A DNA stretch of 15,357 bases from Methanomicrobiales archaeon (GCA_012523385.1 JAAYIO010000067.1:1-15357); one strand, 5' to 3'; positions 6,836-13,871 are shown, numbered from the stretch's first letter. Notes: generated from the letters alone by a model not told the origin. Numbers and translations are program-made.

Positions 6836-7816
6836 TCACACATAGGATTCATGCACAGATTCCACAGGAAGGAGCGCATACGTTGCATCCAGTTTCCCCA
6901 GTACCTGGAGAGAGTAGTAGCGAAAGAAGGTGACGATGGGCACATTGATCAGCAGGGATTCCAGAATTACCAGCAGGACAAAGGGGATCATGAGCAGGAT
7001 GAGCATGACATTCATCGTTCCGAAAACCATGAAAAGCACAACCCCAATGATCACAAAGGGTATAGCGGTAATGAGTATGGCAAGCATCAGGACAATGAAC
7101 ATAAGAATAAAGGCAACAATCGCAAGCACAAATCTCGCGACAACATATCCGAGCGCCTGTTTCCATTCAGATTTGAGGATGGGGATGACCTTGTGCCATG
7201 CTGCAATTACACCACAGTCATCGCTGATCATTACAGGGACGACAAAATCGTTTGTGAAGAGCACGATGAGAGCGACAGGTATCATCAGGAGCATTATCAG
7301 GAAAAGGAACGCCAGCATGGCAACAACCATCAGAACGTCCGAAGAAGCTCCCCCAAGAACCACCGGCAGGAGGAAGATGAGACCCAGAACCATGATAACA
7401 AGAACGGTGATCAGAGTAATACCAATATTAAAGAGAAGCAGACGAGCACCCTTGCCGCTCCGTTCTTTAAATGTCCGGGTAAGCTTAATCTGACCACTCG
7501 TGAGACAGTCAACAAAGACGAACTGGAGGACAGCTCCGATGAACATACAGATGACCCCCAGCAACAGGGCTACACCTGCGATGATAAGGATGATTCCGAG
7601 AACGTCCATTCCGAGATCAGAGGGGATCATGGGAGATATGTCAGGTTCGGAGAAGTCACCAAATGAGTTGGAGGGGATGTTGAACCCGCACCCACCGATA
7701 AAGAGGGCAATGATGGCAATACGAAGCCACACGCCCCACTGAAATGGCCAGAGAAGGTTTTTAGCCCGGTATACTGCACCAGATACCTCGCTGAACCCAT
7801 AATAATTATCTAACAT
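6836..7816 (-). CDS. Polytopic membrane protein, DUF7544-like
   Basis: A 326-residue protein with about seven or eight hydrophobic helices (near 28-46, 70-102, 125-150, 158-190, 218-265 and 268-298). The N-terminus AKNLLWPFQWGVWLRIAIIALF and the central DFVVPVMISDDCGVIAAWHKVIPIL resemble a family known from haloarchaea (DUF7544) and other euryarchaea, where the function is not established. No transporter or enzyme motif is visible. The start is the only ATG before the conserved N-terminal segment. There is no evident ribosome-binding sequence, so the mRNA may be leaderless. It is flanked by terminators on the left and by an intergenic region on the right, so it is probably a single gene. The family assignment is from memory of the pattern. 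Confidence 0.75.
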   Translation of the reverse strand: MLDNYYGFSEVSGAVYRAKNLLWPFQWGVWLRIAIIALFIGGCGFNIPSNSFGDFSEPDISPMIPSDLGMDVLGIILIIAGVALLLGVICMFIGAVLQFVFVDCLTSGQIKLTRTFKERSGKGARLLLFNIGITLITVLVIMVLGLIFLLPVVLGGASSDVLMVVAMLAFLFLIMLLMIPVALIVLFTNDFVVPVMISDDCGVIAAWHKVIPILKSEWKQALGYVVARFVLAIVAFILMFIVLMLAILITAIPFVIIGVVLFMVFGTMNVMLILLMIPFVLLVILESLLINVPIVTFFRYYSLQVLGKLDATYALLPVESVHESYV

Positions 7817-8153
7817 GCATATGAACTACGACAGTTCCCAAGATAAGCCTATTCTGAAGGAAAAAATGAAATTCGCTCACGAAAAATGAACCCTTGCAAT
7901 GCCGAGGGGTCACCTCCAGCCGGATACTTCACACGTATGAAGGGTCGTGGATATAGCATTATCAGCGGCTTAAGGTAAAAGAGAAAGAAAATTTGCTAAA
8001 AATGCTCATTTGTATGGGGATAGGGGATGTTGAGGTAGGGTGATAATACTTACCTTCGTAATATTCAGGCGATTTTCACCCTCCCCGGTTCAACACAGTC
8101 AATGCCTATCACGAAATTCATTGAGAAAAGAAAAAAAAGAGGATGGATAACCC
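7817..8153. other. Intergenic region between two membrane protein genes
   Basis: This 337-bp gap holds the terminator of the bactofilin-like gene (8131-8138). It also contains a short dyad CTTCA/TGAAG (7928-7932 with 7938-7942) and a 7-bp inverted repeat AGGGTGA (8037-8043) with TCACCCT (8076-8082). I find no convincing gene and no clear TATA box for the gene starting at 7816. Confidence 0.4.
8131..8138 (-). terminator. Oligo-T terminator of the bactofilin-like gene
   Basis: Eight T residues on the minus strand, in a longer T/C-rich run, begin 16 nt after the stop codon at 8154. No stable hairpin is needed for this type in archaea. Confidence 0.55.
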
Positions 8154-9176
8154 TCATTCATTATTTTTTGATTCGCCCCGGAGGGCATCCAAGTTCCGGT
8201 AGACCGTAACCATGACAGCTCCAAAACCAAGACTCGTAGTGATGACGAGGATGATGAAACCGACAACCGGTATCATGTAGAGCAGATTCATAATCACAAA
8301 TCCCACGGCAAACATCTGCCATTCTTTTGCGTCCCATTTCAGATATCGGGCAATGATGTGCCCAATACTTGCAGAGACAAACAGTGTGGAGAAGAGCAGA
8401 GCGATTACCAATAGCATTCCGCCAACAAGACCTACCGGGAACAGGATGACCGTGATAGAAAATAAAATCAATACCAAGGGGGAGAAGATGATGGCAACTA
8501 ACCCAACTATGGTGGTAAAAAGTGCCGACCGACGTACATTCTCCTCCACCATGAGGAACCGCTTTGGAGCAATTGCGAGGAAGAGAATTCCGAGGGCAAA
8601 CATCCCGATGAAAAGCAGGATATCAAATACTGCCCAAAAAATTGTTGAAGAACCCTGACTCGGTTCTTCCAGCTCGACATAAAGATTACCCGCCGTTCCG
8701 GTGTTGTCAAAGCTATCAGCCTCGACAGTGAGATTACCGCCCACCTGCCCGGCATGTATCACGGCACCTCCTGAAAGCATGGCATCCTGTGCTACTGTTG
8801 CTCCCTCCCCAAGGATCACAGCACCCCCTGAGACAATCACATTGGTGCCGACACTGGCGTTGATAGTAACAACTCCGCCGAAAGCGACAACCTTGCCCCC
8901 AACGGCACTATTGACATCCAAGACCCCTCCGGTCACAATGACGTCCCCGGAGACAGGTGCATTGATGTTCACTATCCCTCCCGCGGCAACGAGGCTCGAA
9001 ACCGAGGCATTGACATCCACAACCCCTCCGGCGGCAAACACGTCATCAAAGACGGGTTGGTCGATTGTTACCTGATCTCCGCTATAGAGAGCAAGCGCTG
9101 ACACTCCGGTTGGGATCAGCAGAAGAGCAACAACCAAAACAAAAAGAATATTGAGATGTTTTTTAAAGGGAGGCAT
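8154..9176 (-). CDS. Bactofilin-like polymer-forming membrane protein
   Basis: A 340-residue protein. A signal sequence (about 8-28, LFVLVVALLLIPTGVSALAL) precedes six or so repeats with a period of about 17 residues (GGVVDVNASV, GGIVNINAPV, GGVLDVNSAV, GGVVTINASV, GGAVILGEGA). This is the layout of bactofilin/polymer-forming beta-helices. The C-terminal half (about 185-325) has roughly four membrane helices (FWAVFDILLFIGMFALGILF onward). In contrast to cytoplasmic bactofilins, the signal peptide implies the helix faces outwards, perhaps as a surface polymer or scaffold. ATG at 9176 is preferred to a TTG two codons earlier. The TATA box at 9201-9210 lies about 28 bases before this ATG, which would give a leaderless or nearly leaderless mRNA. 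Confidence 0.8.
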   Translation of the reverse strand: MPPFKKHLNILFVLVVALLLIPTGVSALALYSGDQVTIDQPVFDDVFAAGGVVDVNASVSSLVAAGGIVNINAPVSGDVIVTGGVLDVNSAVGGKVVAFGGVVTINASVGTNVIVSGGAVILGEGATVAQDAMLSGGAVIHAGQVGGNLTVEADSFDNTGTAGNLYVELEEPSQGSSTIFWAVFDILLFIGMFALGILFLAIAPKRFLMVEENVRRSALFTTIVGLVAIIFSPLVLILFSITVILFPVGLVGGMLLVIALLFSTLFVSASIGHIIARYLKWDAKEWQMFAVGFVIMNLLYMIPVVGFIILVITTSLGFGAVMVTVYRNLDALRGESKNNE

Positions 9177-9200
9177 ATACAATACAGAGTCCGGAGAGAA

Positions 9201-9210
9201 ATAAATTTAT
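9201..9210 (-). promoter_or_regulatory. TATA box of the bactofilin-like gene
   Basis: ATAAATTTAT is a perfect palindrome centred about 30 bases before the ATG at 9176, flanked by GAGA and TCTC that extend the dyad. No plausible plus-strand gene uses it in the other direction. Confidence 0.5.
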
Positions 9211-9325
9211 CTCTGTGGAATGACATCCCTGACCGCATCACCTGAGAATAACCGGAACAAAACTTTCCAAATCCCCTCATGCCCCATAGATGATGATGTA
9301 CGGATCAATAATGGTCCGAACTCGG

Positions 9326-9345
9326 CGGGATTTTTCCAAAACCCG
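9326..9345 (-). terminator. Hairpin after the flavodoxin gene
   Basis: CGGGTTTT pairs with AAAA-T-CCCG across a three-base loop with one bulge, starting 15 nt after the stop codon at 9361. It may terminate or stabilise the 3' end of the mRNA; no long T-run follows. Confidence 0.35.
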
Positions 9346-9360
9346 GAGCTACAAGGGTTC

Positions 9361-9839
9361 CTATCCAGAGAGAATCTTCGTGGAGAACTGCTCAATGGTT
9401 TCATGAAATTGCTTCGCTTCAACGTCATCTTCAATGGTGGAAGCTGATGCAACAAACGTCATACCATTTCCTTCAAGAATCTCCCTCACTGCCGCAATGG
9501 TGCTTTCTGCACCGATTCTCCCCATTTCCACCAAGACGGAAAATTTCTTGCCGGAGCAATTTCTCAACTGGGAGAGATACTCCCTCGTGTACGGGGGAAT
9601 AGTATGTGACCAGACGGGAGTAGCAATTACCAGATGGTCAATTTCGTCCATATCTGTCAGGCAGGGCTTAATTTTTGCTCGCGATCCAGGTGATTCTCGT
9701 ACCATCTTTACTATCATCTCCGGAGTCGGATCGTTCAGAGGCTCGATCCTAACCAAAGCGGAATCTAAAATATGTGCGAGTTCCCGTGAACGGTCTCGGT
9801 ATGACCTTGCCATGAATAGAATGCAACGAGTATTTTCAT
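9361..9839 (-). CDS. Flavodoxin family protein with a frameshift near its N-terminus
   Basis: The main open frame (stop at 9361, first ATG at 9813) encodes a 150-residue flavodoxin-like fold, with DHLVIATPVWSHTIPPYTREYLSQL and the following KKFSVLVEMG strand. Flavodoxins carry FMN for low-potential electron transfer. From the ATG at 9813 it would lack the first beta strand and the FMN-phosphate loop. Both are encoded just upstream in another frame from ATG 9839: MKILVAFYSWQGHTETV, with the expected S-x-x-G-x-T. Joining at 9789/9790, where GTTCA would need to be GTTTCA, gives a smooth ETVSRELAHIL. So one T is missing: a real mutation, a sequencing error, or a -1 frameshift. An unrelated short isoform from 9813 seems unlikely. 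TATA-like ATATAAT lies upstream of 9839, supporting the longer gene. Confidence 0.75.
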
Positions 9840-9863
9840 AGATATCACAGAGATGACCTATCC

Positions 9864-9870
9864 ATTATAT
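9864..9870 (-). promoter_or_regulatory. Possible TATA box of the flavodoxin gene
   Basis: ATATAAT on the minus strand lies about 28 bases before the ATG at 9839. GTGAT a few bases before that ATG could be a ribosome-binding sequence. The remainder of 9871-10121 shows no gene. Confidence 0.4.
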
Positions 9871-10121
9871 TGCAAATACATTTTACGATACATAAAACGG
9901 TGATTTCAACCTCTGAGTTGTCTGAATCTCAATAGGTATCCAGCGCCCCATTATCATACTGCCATAATTATTTTCAACAATGAACACGGAAACGACTTCG
10001 TCCGAATACTAAAAAACAGGTAAACTCACGATTCCCTGAAAGAACATTCAGAGATACAAAACTATCGGTAAACCCATGCCACCTGCGGCAAAAATTGAAA
10101 AGAGCAGATGATACTGTTCTC

Positions 10122-10379
10122 TTACATCAGGGTAACAGAGACAATCTCTGCAGACTCAACACCCGCAAGGTTGCGGAGGATCTGCTCAGCCTCTTCGGTC
10201 GTTCCTTCGCCGTCGGGGACGACAATAGCAACCTTGAGACTGGAGAGGCCAAAGCCGATAGGCTCGACAACCATGTCCTGTGTTCCGGGAAGCTTTTCTT
10301 TAATCGATGCCTGAAGTGCCACGAGGTCGACTTCAGGTGACTCGGGCATGATCTTAATGATGACTGCTACGTCTCCCAT
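10122..10379 (-). CDS. ef1b: Archaeal elongation factor 1-beta (aEF-1beta)
   Basis: An 85-residue protein, full length for the archaeal family. It has the characteristic start MGDVAVIIKIMPESPEVDL, middle IKEKLPG followed by EPIGFGLSSLKVAIVVPDGEG, and end EQILRNLAGVESAEIVSVTLM. It is the guanine-nucleotide exchange factor that recharges EF-1alpha (aEF1A) with GTP during translation elongation and has the ferredoxin-like fold of the eukaryotic EF-1beta exchange domain. Its ATG lies three bases after the stop of the zinc-ribbon gene, so the two are co-transcribed and probably translationally coupled. This pair is a standing arrangement in euryarchaea. Nothing odd is seen. Confidence 0.95.
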   Translation of the reverse strand: MGDVAVIIKIMPESPEVDLVALQASIKEKLPGTQDMVVEPIGFGLSSLKVAIVVPDGEGTTEEAEQILRNLAGVESAEIVSVTLM

Positions 10380-10382
10380 GCT

Positions 10383-10544
10383 TCAGGGCCCCATGAATCC
10401 GCATTTCTTGCACTCGTAGGGGACACTCTGATGCCGGCAGTCATGACACCGGTAGACGATCTGCCCGCATGTGGGGCATGGAAACTTCGTCCAGCCTTCA
10501 GCTGTCAGCGGGACATTACAGGAGGTACACTTCTCTGTTGCCAT
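10383..10544 (-). CDS. Small zinc-ribbon protein, partner gene of EF-1beta
   Basis: A 53-residue protein with four CxxC pairs: C6/C9, C23/C26, C33/C36 and C45/C48, arranged to hold two zinc ions. The sequence (KCTSCNVPL, FPCPTCGQ, YRCHDCR, YECKKCGFMGP) fits the HVO_2753-like archaeal zinc-finger family that regularly precedes EF-1beta. The function is not settled; the position suggests a role linked to translation or RNA. The ATG at 10544 is the only plausible start; it has no clear ribosome-binding sequence, and a TATA-like element about 30 bases upstream fits a short-leader mRNA. It lies 30 bases after mfnE on the same strand. Confidence 0.92.
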   Translation of the reverse strand: MATEKCTSCNVPLTAEGWTKFPCPTCGQIVYRCHDCRHQSVPYECKKCGFMGP

Positions 10545-10571
10545 AATTAACTCATTTATTCGGCATCACAA

Positions 10572-10580
10572 CTATTAAAG
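10572..10580 (-). promoter_or_regulatory. Possible TATA box for the zinc-ribbon/EF-1beta pair
   Basis: CTTTAATAG on the minus strand overlaps the end of mfnE and is centred about 32 bases before the ATG at 10544, which would give an internal promoter with a leader of only a few bases. Confidence 0.35.
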
Positions 10581-11204
10581 ATGTGGATTGGAATAGGTGC
10601 CGGGGGGCATTTTGCCCTTAAGATAAGAACGGATACGCTCCGGTCTGCGACCATTGATAATGGCCCATTTGATGCCCGATGCACGGATAACGGGGAAAAA
10701 TGCCGAATCTACCACATCTGTTGAGGTGATACCTGCCTCCACGGATTCAGGAACCACTTTGCAAAGGATCCCCTCGGACATGATACCGTCCACCGATTTC
10801 AAAATAAGCAATGGCGCATCGCGTTTATACGCCACCCATGCGGCGATGGAGTCAGACGTCACATCCCATGAATGAGGCAGGGGATCTTCGTCCCGCATCG
10901 TTCGGTATGGCAAAAGCACTGCTACACCCCGCACCGGATCACACACACCCTCCACAGGAGAGGCGCCTGCTGCCACCCACAGCCATGCCGTCTGTTCCAT
11001 AGCAGAGATTGCCATCCAATGTGCCTGTGTGCCTTCAGCGCCGCTCTGCCGGACGACATCGGCGAAGAGTCCTCCACCCGGAACGATGAGAATGTCACGG
11101 CCAGACGATGCAAGAAGTGCAAACAACGGAGGGATCTCTTCGGTCAGACTTCCTCCCACCTTAATGACCAGACAATTTGTGTTCTTCTCTGCTGCCGCTG
11201 CCAT
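10575..11204 (-). CDS. mfnE: Amino acid kinase family protein, probable methanofuran-biosynthesis kinase MfnE
   Basis: A 209-residue member of the amino acid kinase fold, about the length of MfnE. Visible motifs are VIKVGGSL (13-20) for the phosphate-binding lysine K15, the glycine loop VPGGG (41-45), HWMAISAME (62-70), and WDVTSDSIAAWVA (113-125), the signature usually read in archaeal members. LKSVDGI and INGRRPERI follow. MfnE phosphorylates (5-aminomethyl-3-furyl)methyl phosphate to the diphosphate, the donor for methanofuran assembly, so it belongs to methanogenesis cofactor synthesis. It heads a minus-strand cluster with the zinc ribbon and EF-1beta. A hairpin sits directly against its ATG. 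TTTTAAAA at 11229-11236 is a suitable TATA box. Another small-molecule kinase remains possible. Confidence 0.85.
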   Translation of the reverse strand: MAAAAEKNTNCLVIKVGGSLTEEIPPLFALLASSGRDILIVPGGGLFADVVRQSGAEGTQAHWMAISAMEQTAWLWVAAGASPVEGVCDPVRGVAVLLPYRTMRDEDPLPHSWDVTSDSIAAWVAYKRDAPLLILKSVDGIMSEGILCKVVPESVEAGITSTDVVDSAFFPVIRASGIKWAIINGRRPERIRSYLKGKMPPGTYSNPHL

Positions 11205-11220
11205 CTGTATTCAGATACAG
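11205..11220. promoter_or_regulatory. Perfect hairpin adjoining the mfnE start codon
   Basis: CTGTAT-TCAG-ATACAG has 6-bp arms and a four-base loop and ends at the base before the mfnE ATG. With the TATA box at 11229-11236, the start of transcription would fall at or inside it. It could be an operator or could affect initiation. Confidence 0.4.
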
Positions 11221-11228
11221 CATCACCA

Positions 11229-11236
11229 TTTTAAAA
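11229..11236 (-). promoter_or_regulatory. TATA box of mfnE
   Basis: TTTTAAAA is centred about 28 bases before the mfnE ATG, giving a near-leaderless mRNA. It is symmetrical, so it might also serve the plus-strand gene with a leader of about 55 nt. Confidence 0.45.
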
Positions 11237-11263
11237 GCTTAAGCCGTTCGTTAGATGAAAACA

Positions 11264-11293
11264 GACTGATTCAATTCACAAAACCTATCAGTC
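11264..11293. promoter_or_regulatory. Inverted repeat upstream of the PLD-like gene
   Basis: GACTGAT (11264-11270) and ATCAGTC (11287-11293) are perfect 7-bp complements with a 16-base spacer, lying 20-50 bases before the ATG at 11314, where the promoter of a short-leader gene would sit. No good TATA box is seen here, so an operator or activator site is possible. Confidence 0.35.
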
Positions 11294-11313
11294 ATCCCGC
11301 ACATCTCTCAGAT

Positions 11314-12999
11314 ATGCGCATTTTCCCTCTCTTTCTGGCGCTCTGCCTCATCTGTTGTGGCATTGCTACCGCCGCATTCACGATAACTGAGGTTTGTCCT
11401 GATACCTGGTACAAAGGAGAGGCTGATGAATACATTGTCATTACCGGAAGTGGCAGTCTTACCGGCATATCCATCTCTGATGGGGAAGGGAGTGCCCGGT
11501 TTCCGGACGGGAGTCGGGCATCAGGCAGGGTTGTTTTAGCACAGCAGGCAGAAGCCTATCGCACCGTGCATGGAGAGTATCCGGATTATGAGTGGTATGA
11601 CTCCACATCCAAAGTTCCTGACCTGATCCGCACCGGCACCCTAAAACTGGGAAATAAAGGGGATGAGGTCATCCTCCAGGAAAATTGGCAGGAGATCGGT
11701 CGGGTCACCTGGCCGGAAGATTTCGTCTGCCGGGAGGGCCAGGTACACTTCTTTGAAAACGGTGTATGGGATCCCCGCCCGCTCATGATCGGGCAGTCCC
11801 GATTTTCCCCGGCCACATTTACCGGCGTCTCCGGAACGGTGTTTACCTCACCCGATGCATCGCATGAGGTAATCAGGAGCGCCATTGCCCTCGCGGAAAC
11901 GGAACTCCTTATCAATGTCTATGAATTCACCTCCCCGGGTATCGCCGCGGAAATAGCCGCTGCGCTGGACGACGGTGTCAGGGTGACCATCATTTTAGAG
12001 GGCGGGCCGGTCGGAGGCATCAGTGCAGAAGGGAAAAGAGTGGCCGGATACCTCCGTGGCAAAGGGGCCGCAGTGTACACAATGGAAACAACAGACACCA
12101 CCCACGCCCGCTACCGTTATGATCATGCAAAATACCTCATCGCCGACCAAAAGGCCGTCCTCGTGACATCGGAAAACTTCAAAGATAGTGGGTTTCCTGA
12201 GAGAGGCACAACCGGCAACCGGGGATGGGGAATCCTGATTACCGATCCACGGGTGGCAGACTACTTTTCAAAGATCTTTGCGGCCGACCTTGCGGGAAAT
12301 GACATGGTAGCATATACCGGTACCGGCACGTTGCCAGACGGTGAAACAGGAGAGAGATACAAGGCAGTATTCGAACCGCAGTCATTCAAAGGGGCTAAGG
12401 TGCCACCTGTTCTTGCCCCGGACGCAGCACATCTCATCCCTGCACTCATCAAAGGGGCAAAGAGGACTGTTGACATCCAGCAGGCCTACATCAGCAACTG
12501 GACCGGCAAGGCCCCCAACCCGTACCTGGAAGCCGCGGTGGAGAGAGCCCGAAGTGGAGTGCATGTCCGTATCATTCTCGACAGCTACTGGTTCAACACC
12601 AATGGAGAAAACGACAATGACGAGATGGCCGCACGTATCAATGCCGTTGCGTTAGCAGAGGGACTGCCCATGGAGGCACGGCTTGCCCGCATCGGTCCCG
12701 GACACCCGGATAAAGTGCACAACAAAGGGGTCATCGTGGATGGGGATGCCGTGCTCATCTCATCAATAAACTGGAACGAAAATTCCCCATCTTTTAACCG
12801 TGAGACCGGGGTCATCATTGAAAGCCAGGACACAGGAGCCTACTACAGCAAAGTATTCGACGCAGACTGGAAGGATGCCGGGCCACTGTCAGATAGTCTG
12901 TCAGCACAGGCCAATGATACCTACCTCAGACAGGAGATTGCGGCAGGCGTTGTGATGCTTCTCTTCGTCGGATACGTTGTTCGGCGCCGATTACGGTAA
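11314..12999 (+). CDS. Exported lamin-tail/phospholipase D-like protein
   Basis: A 561-residue protein. The signal peptide covers 1-20 (MRIFPLFLALCLICCGIATA). The next roughly 120 residues look like a lamin-tail domain (FTITEVCPDTW, DEYIVITGSGS, LGNKGDEVIL). Two phospholipase D HKD motifs follow: H271-K273-D278 in HAKYLIAD and H469-K471-D476 in HNKGVIVD, each trailed by the usual Ser/Asn segment (VTSENF, ISSINW). One C-terminal helix and the basic tail RRRLR anchor it outside the membrane. Both active-site histidines are present, so it should be an active phosphodiesterase on nucleic acid or lipid outside the cell; the substrate is unknown. The open frame extends upstream of this ATG, but the signal peptide fixes the start. 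It is divergent from mfnE. Confidence 0.88.
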   Translation: MRIFPLFLALCLICCGIATAAFTITEVCPDTWYKGEADEYIVITGSGSLTGISISDGEGSARFPDGSRASGRVVLAQQAEAYRTVHGEYPDYEWYDSTSKVPDLIRTGTLKLGNKGDEVILQENWQEIGRVTWPEDFVCREGQVHFFENGVWDPRPLMIGQSRFSPATFTGVSGTVFTSPDASHEVIRSAIALAETELLINVYEFTSPGIAAEIAAALDDGVRVTIILEGGPVGGISAEGKRVAGYLRGKGAAVYTMETTDTTHARYRYDHAKYLIADQKAVLVTSENFKDSGFPERGTTGNRGWGILITDPRVADYFSKIFAADLAGNDMVAYTGTGTLPDGETGERYKAVFEPQSFKGAKVPPVLAPDAAHLIPALIKGAKRTVDIQQAYISNWTGKAPNPYLEAAVERARSGVHVRIILDSYWFNTNGENDNDEMAARINAVALAEGLPMEARLARIGPGHPDKVHNKGVIVDGDAVLISSINWNENSPSFNRETGVIIESQDTGAYYSKVFDADWKDAGPLSDSLSAQANDTYLRQEIAAGVVMLLFVGYVVRRRLR

Positions 13000-13004
13000 C
13001 ACCC

Positions 13005-13011
13005 TTTTTTT
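13005..13011 (+). terminator. Oligo-T terminator of the PLD-like gene
   Basis: Seven T residues lie five bases after the stop codon, without a strong hairpin. Confidence 0.5.
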
Positions 13012-13046
13012 AGACAGAAGATAATTGCAAGTTAAGGCGTATTCAG

Positions 13047-13054
13047 AATTTAAA
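13047..13054 (+). promoter_or_regulatory. Possible TATA box of the OB-fold gene
   Basis: AATTTAAA lies about 100 bases before ATG 13152, implying a leader of 50-75 nt depending on the start codon used. No better element is visible closer to the gene. Confidence 0.3.
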
Positions 13055-13151
13055 GCTATGATCAGAATATGGGCCAAGACCATCCGTGCCAGTATCTTAC
13101 ACCCGCTGGATGTCGCCACATTTACCATCCATGAAAGCAACATTCACTCAT

Positions 13152-13520
13152 ATGCTTTATCCGCAGGAACGGATTGCCATTCTCATCCTCATTGGGGTTC
13201 TCATCGTACTGCTCGCGATGTCGTTTCTAATTGAATCAACCGGAAAAGAATTCTTTGCAACACCATTTTCTGAGACACTGGAGGATGGCACCCTTGCGGT
13301 CCTCTCCGGCACCGTAACAGAGGCAGCAAATTCCCGCACCGGCGGTCACCTCATGCTCACCGTAGACAACATCTCAGTCTTTGTACCGGATGGTGCTCTC
13401 GAGGATCCAAAGACGGTAATCGGAGGAACGGTCAGCGTAATCGGAACCGTTCAGACATATCGCGGAAAAAAAGAGATTGTTGTTGAGCGTCCGGATGACA
13501 TTGCCATCCAACCGCAATGA
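13152..13520 (+). CDS. Membrane-anchored OB-fold domain protein
   Basis: A 122-residue protein with one N-terminal membrane helix (about 9-30, IAILILIGVLIVLLAMSFLI), followed by a beta-rich domain of about 75 residues with the OB-fold pattern: GTLAVLSGTVTEAANSR, HLMLTVDNISVFVPDGA, TVSVIGTVQTYRGKKEIVV. The final motif matches nucleic-acid-binding OB domains of the tRNA_anti type, but the membrane anchor argues for an extracytoplasmic role, possibly with the neighbouring exported PLD-like protein. The ATG at 13152 is chosen because the helix follows it closely; ATG 13131 and 13086 are in-frame alternatives. No ribosome-binding sequence decides it. The gene is convergent with the next one, with only 11 bp between stops. 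Confidence 0.75.
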   Translation: MLYPQERIAILILIGVLIVLLAMSFLIESTGKEFFATPFSETLEDGTLAVLSGTVTEAANSRTGGHLMLTVDNISVFVPDGALEDPKTVIGGTVSVIGTVQTYRGKKEIVVERPDDIAIQPQ

Positions 13521-13531
13521 CTCAGCGCATT

Positions 13532-13792
13532 TTACCGAAAAATATCGGTATCATCCTCTACCGTTATCGTGAACCGATCAAATGACTTTCTTTTTTTTAC
13601 CTTTGCATCCTGATCCCGTCCATCGGGGGCAGGGCGTCGTTTTGGTGCGGAAGGACTGACGGTGATTTTATCATTATCATCCTTTGCACCGCGGGAGCGC
13701 TTCCCCTCAACGCCCAGGCCCTCGTCAAGAACGGATTCTATGAACCGTGCCGGTGACATAGTCACCATCTTGACTCGCGAGTTGATAACCAC
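13532..13792 (-). CDS. Small basic protein of unknown function
   Basis: An 86-residue protein that I do not recognise. The N-terminal third (VKMVTMSPARFIESVLDE) looks folded. The middle is low-complexity and rich in Lys, Arg, Asp and Pro (RSRGAKDDNDK, PKRRPAPDGR, KVKKRKS). The C-terminus FDRFTITVEDDTDIFR again looks ordered. The start is taken as GTG at 13792, preceded by GGAGGT (13796-13801), the strongest ribosome-binding sequence in the window although slightly close; a TTG at 13816 is possible. The basic linker suggests contact with nucleic acid. It lies about 95 bases after the transporter gene on the same strand and may be co-transcribed with it. Confidence 0.6.
   Translation of the reverse strand: MVINSRVKMVTMSPARFIESVLDEGLGVEGKRSRGAKDDNDKITVSPSAPKRRPAPDGRDQDAKVKKRKSFDRFTITVEDDTDIFR
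13533..13550. terminator. Hairpin between convergent genes
   Basis: TACCGA (13533-13538) and TCGGTA (13545-13550) are a perfect 6-bp stem with an AT-rich loop. It starts 12 nt after the stop of the OB-fold gene and overlaps the final codons and stop of the convergent gene, so it may end plus-strand transcription. Confidence 0.35.
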
Positions 13793-13865
13793 ACTACCTC
13801 CGACATGTGAACCCAATATGAGAAAATTGCGACAATGAAAAGGTATCCAGATGGGGAAATCGTTG

Positions 13866-13871
13866 AAAAAA
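13866..13871 (-). terminator. Weak oligo-T run after the transporter gene
   Basis: Six T residues on the minus strand begin 17 nt after the stop at 13888. The run is short, and read-through into the small basic protein gene is plausible. Confidence 0.3.

Noticed and set aside
6812..7666. A 284-codon plus-strand open frame rich in His, Asn, Asp and Lys
   Set aside because: It is antisense to the polytopic membrane protein. Reading the complement of Ile/Val/Met/Leu codons produces just this composition. It has no homology-like motif or ribosome-binding sequence.
6930..7742. Two more plus-strand frames opposite the same membrane protein
   Set aside because: Thr/Met/Arg-rich shadows of the same gene; no domain pattern.
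8037..8082. AGGGTGA/TCACCCT inverted repeat as a riboswitch or operator
   Set aside because: Arms are short for a 32-base spacer and no gene start is suitably placed; kept only as a note in the intergenic entry.
8701..9075. Thr/Pro-rich plus-strand frame opposite the bactofilin repeats
   Set aside because: It is the antisense of the Gly/Val/Ala/Asn repeats, so its apparent repetitiveness is inherited from the real gene.
9207..9455. Open frames on both strands around the flavodoxin 3' end
   Set aside because: They overlap the flavodoxin C-terminus in other frames and cross its hairpin; the composition is not protein-like.
11029..11313. Upstream in-frame extension of the PLD-like protein
   Set aside because: It overlaps mfnE in antisense, and the signal peptide at ATG 11314 marks the real start.
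12341..12655. A 104-codon frame inside the PLD-like gene
   Set aside because: Overlapping shadow frame; the HKD protein is continuous through it.
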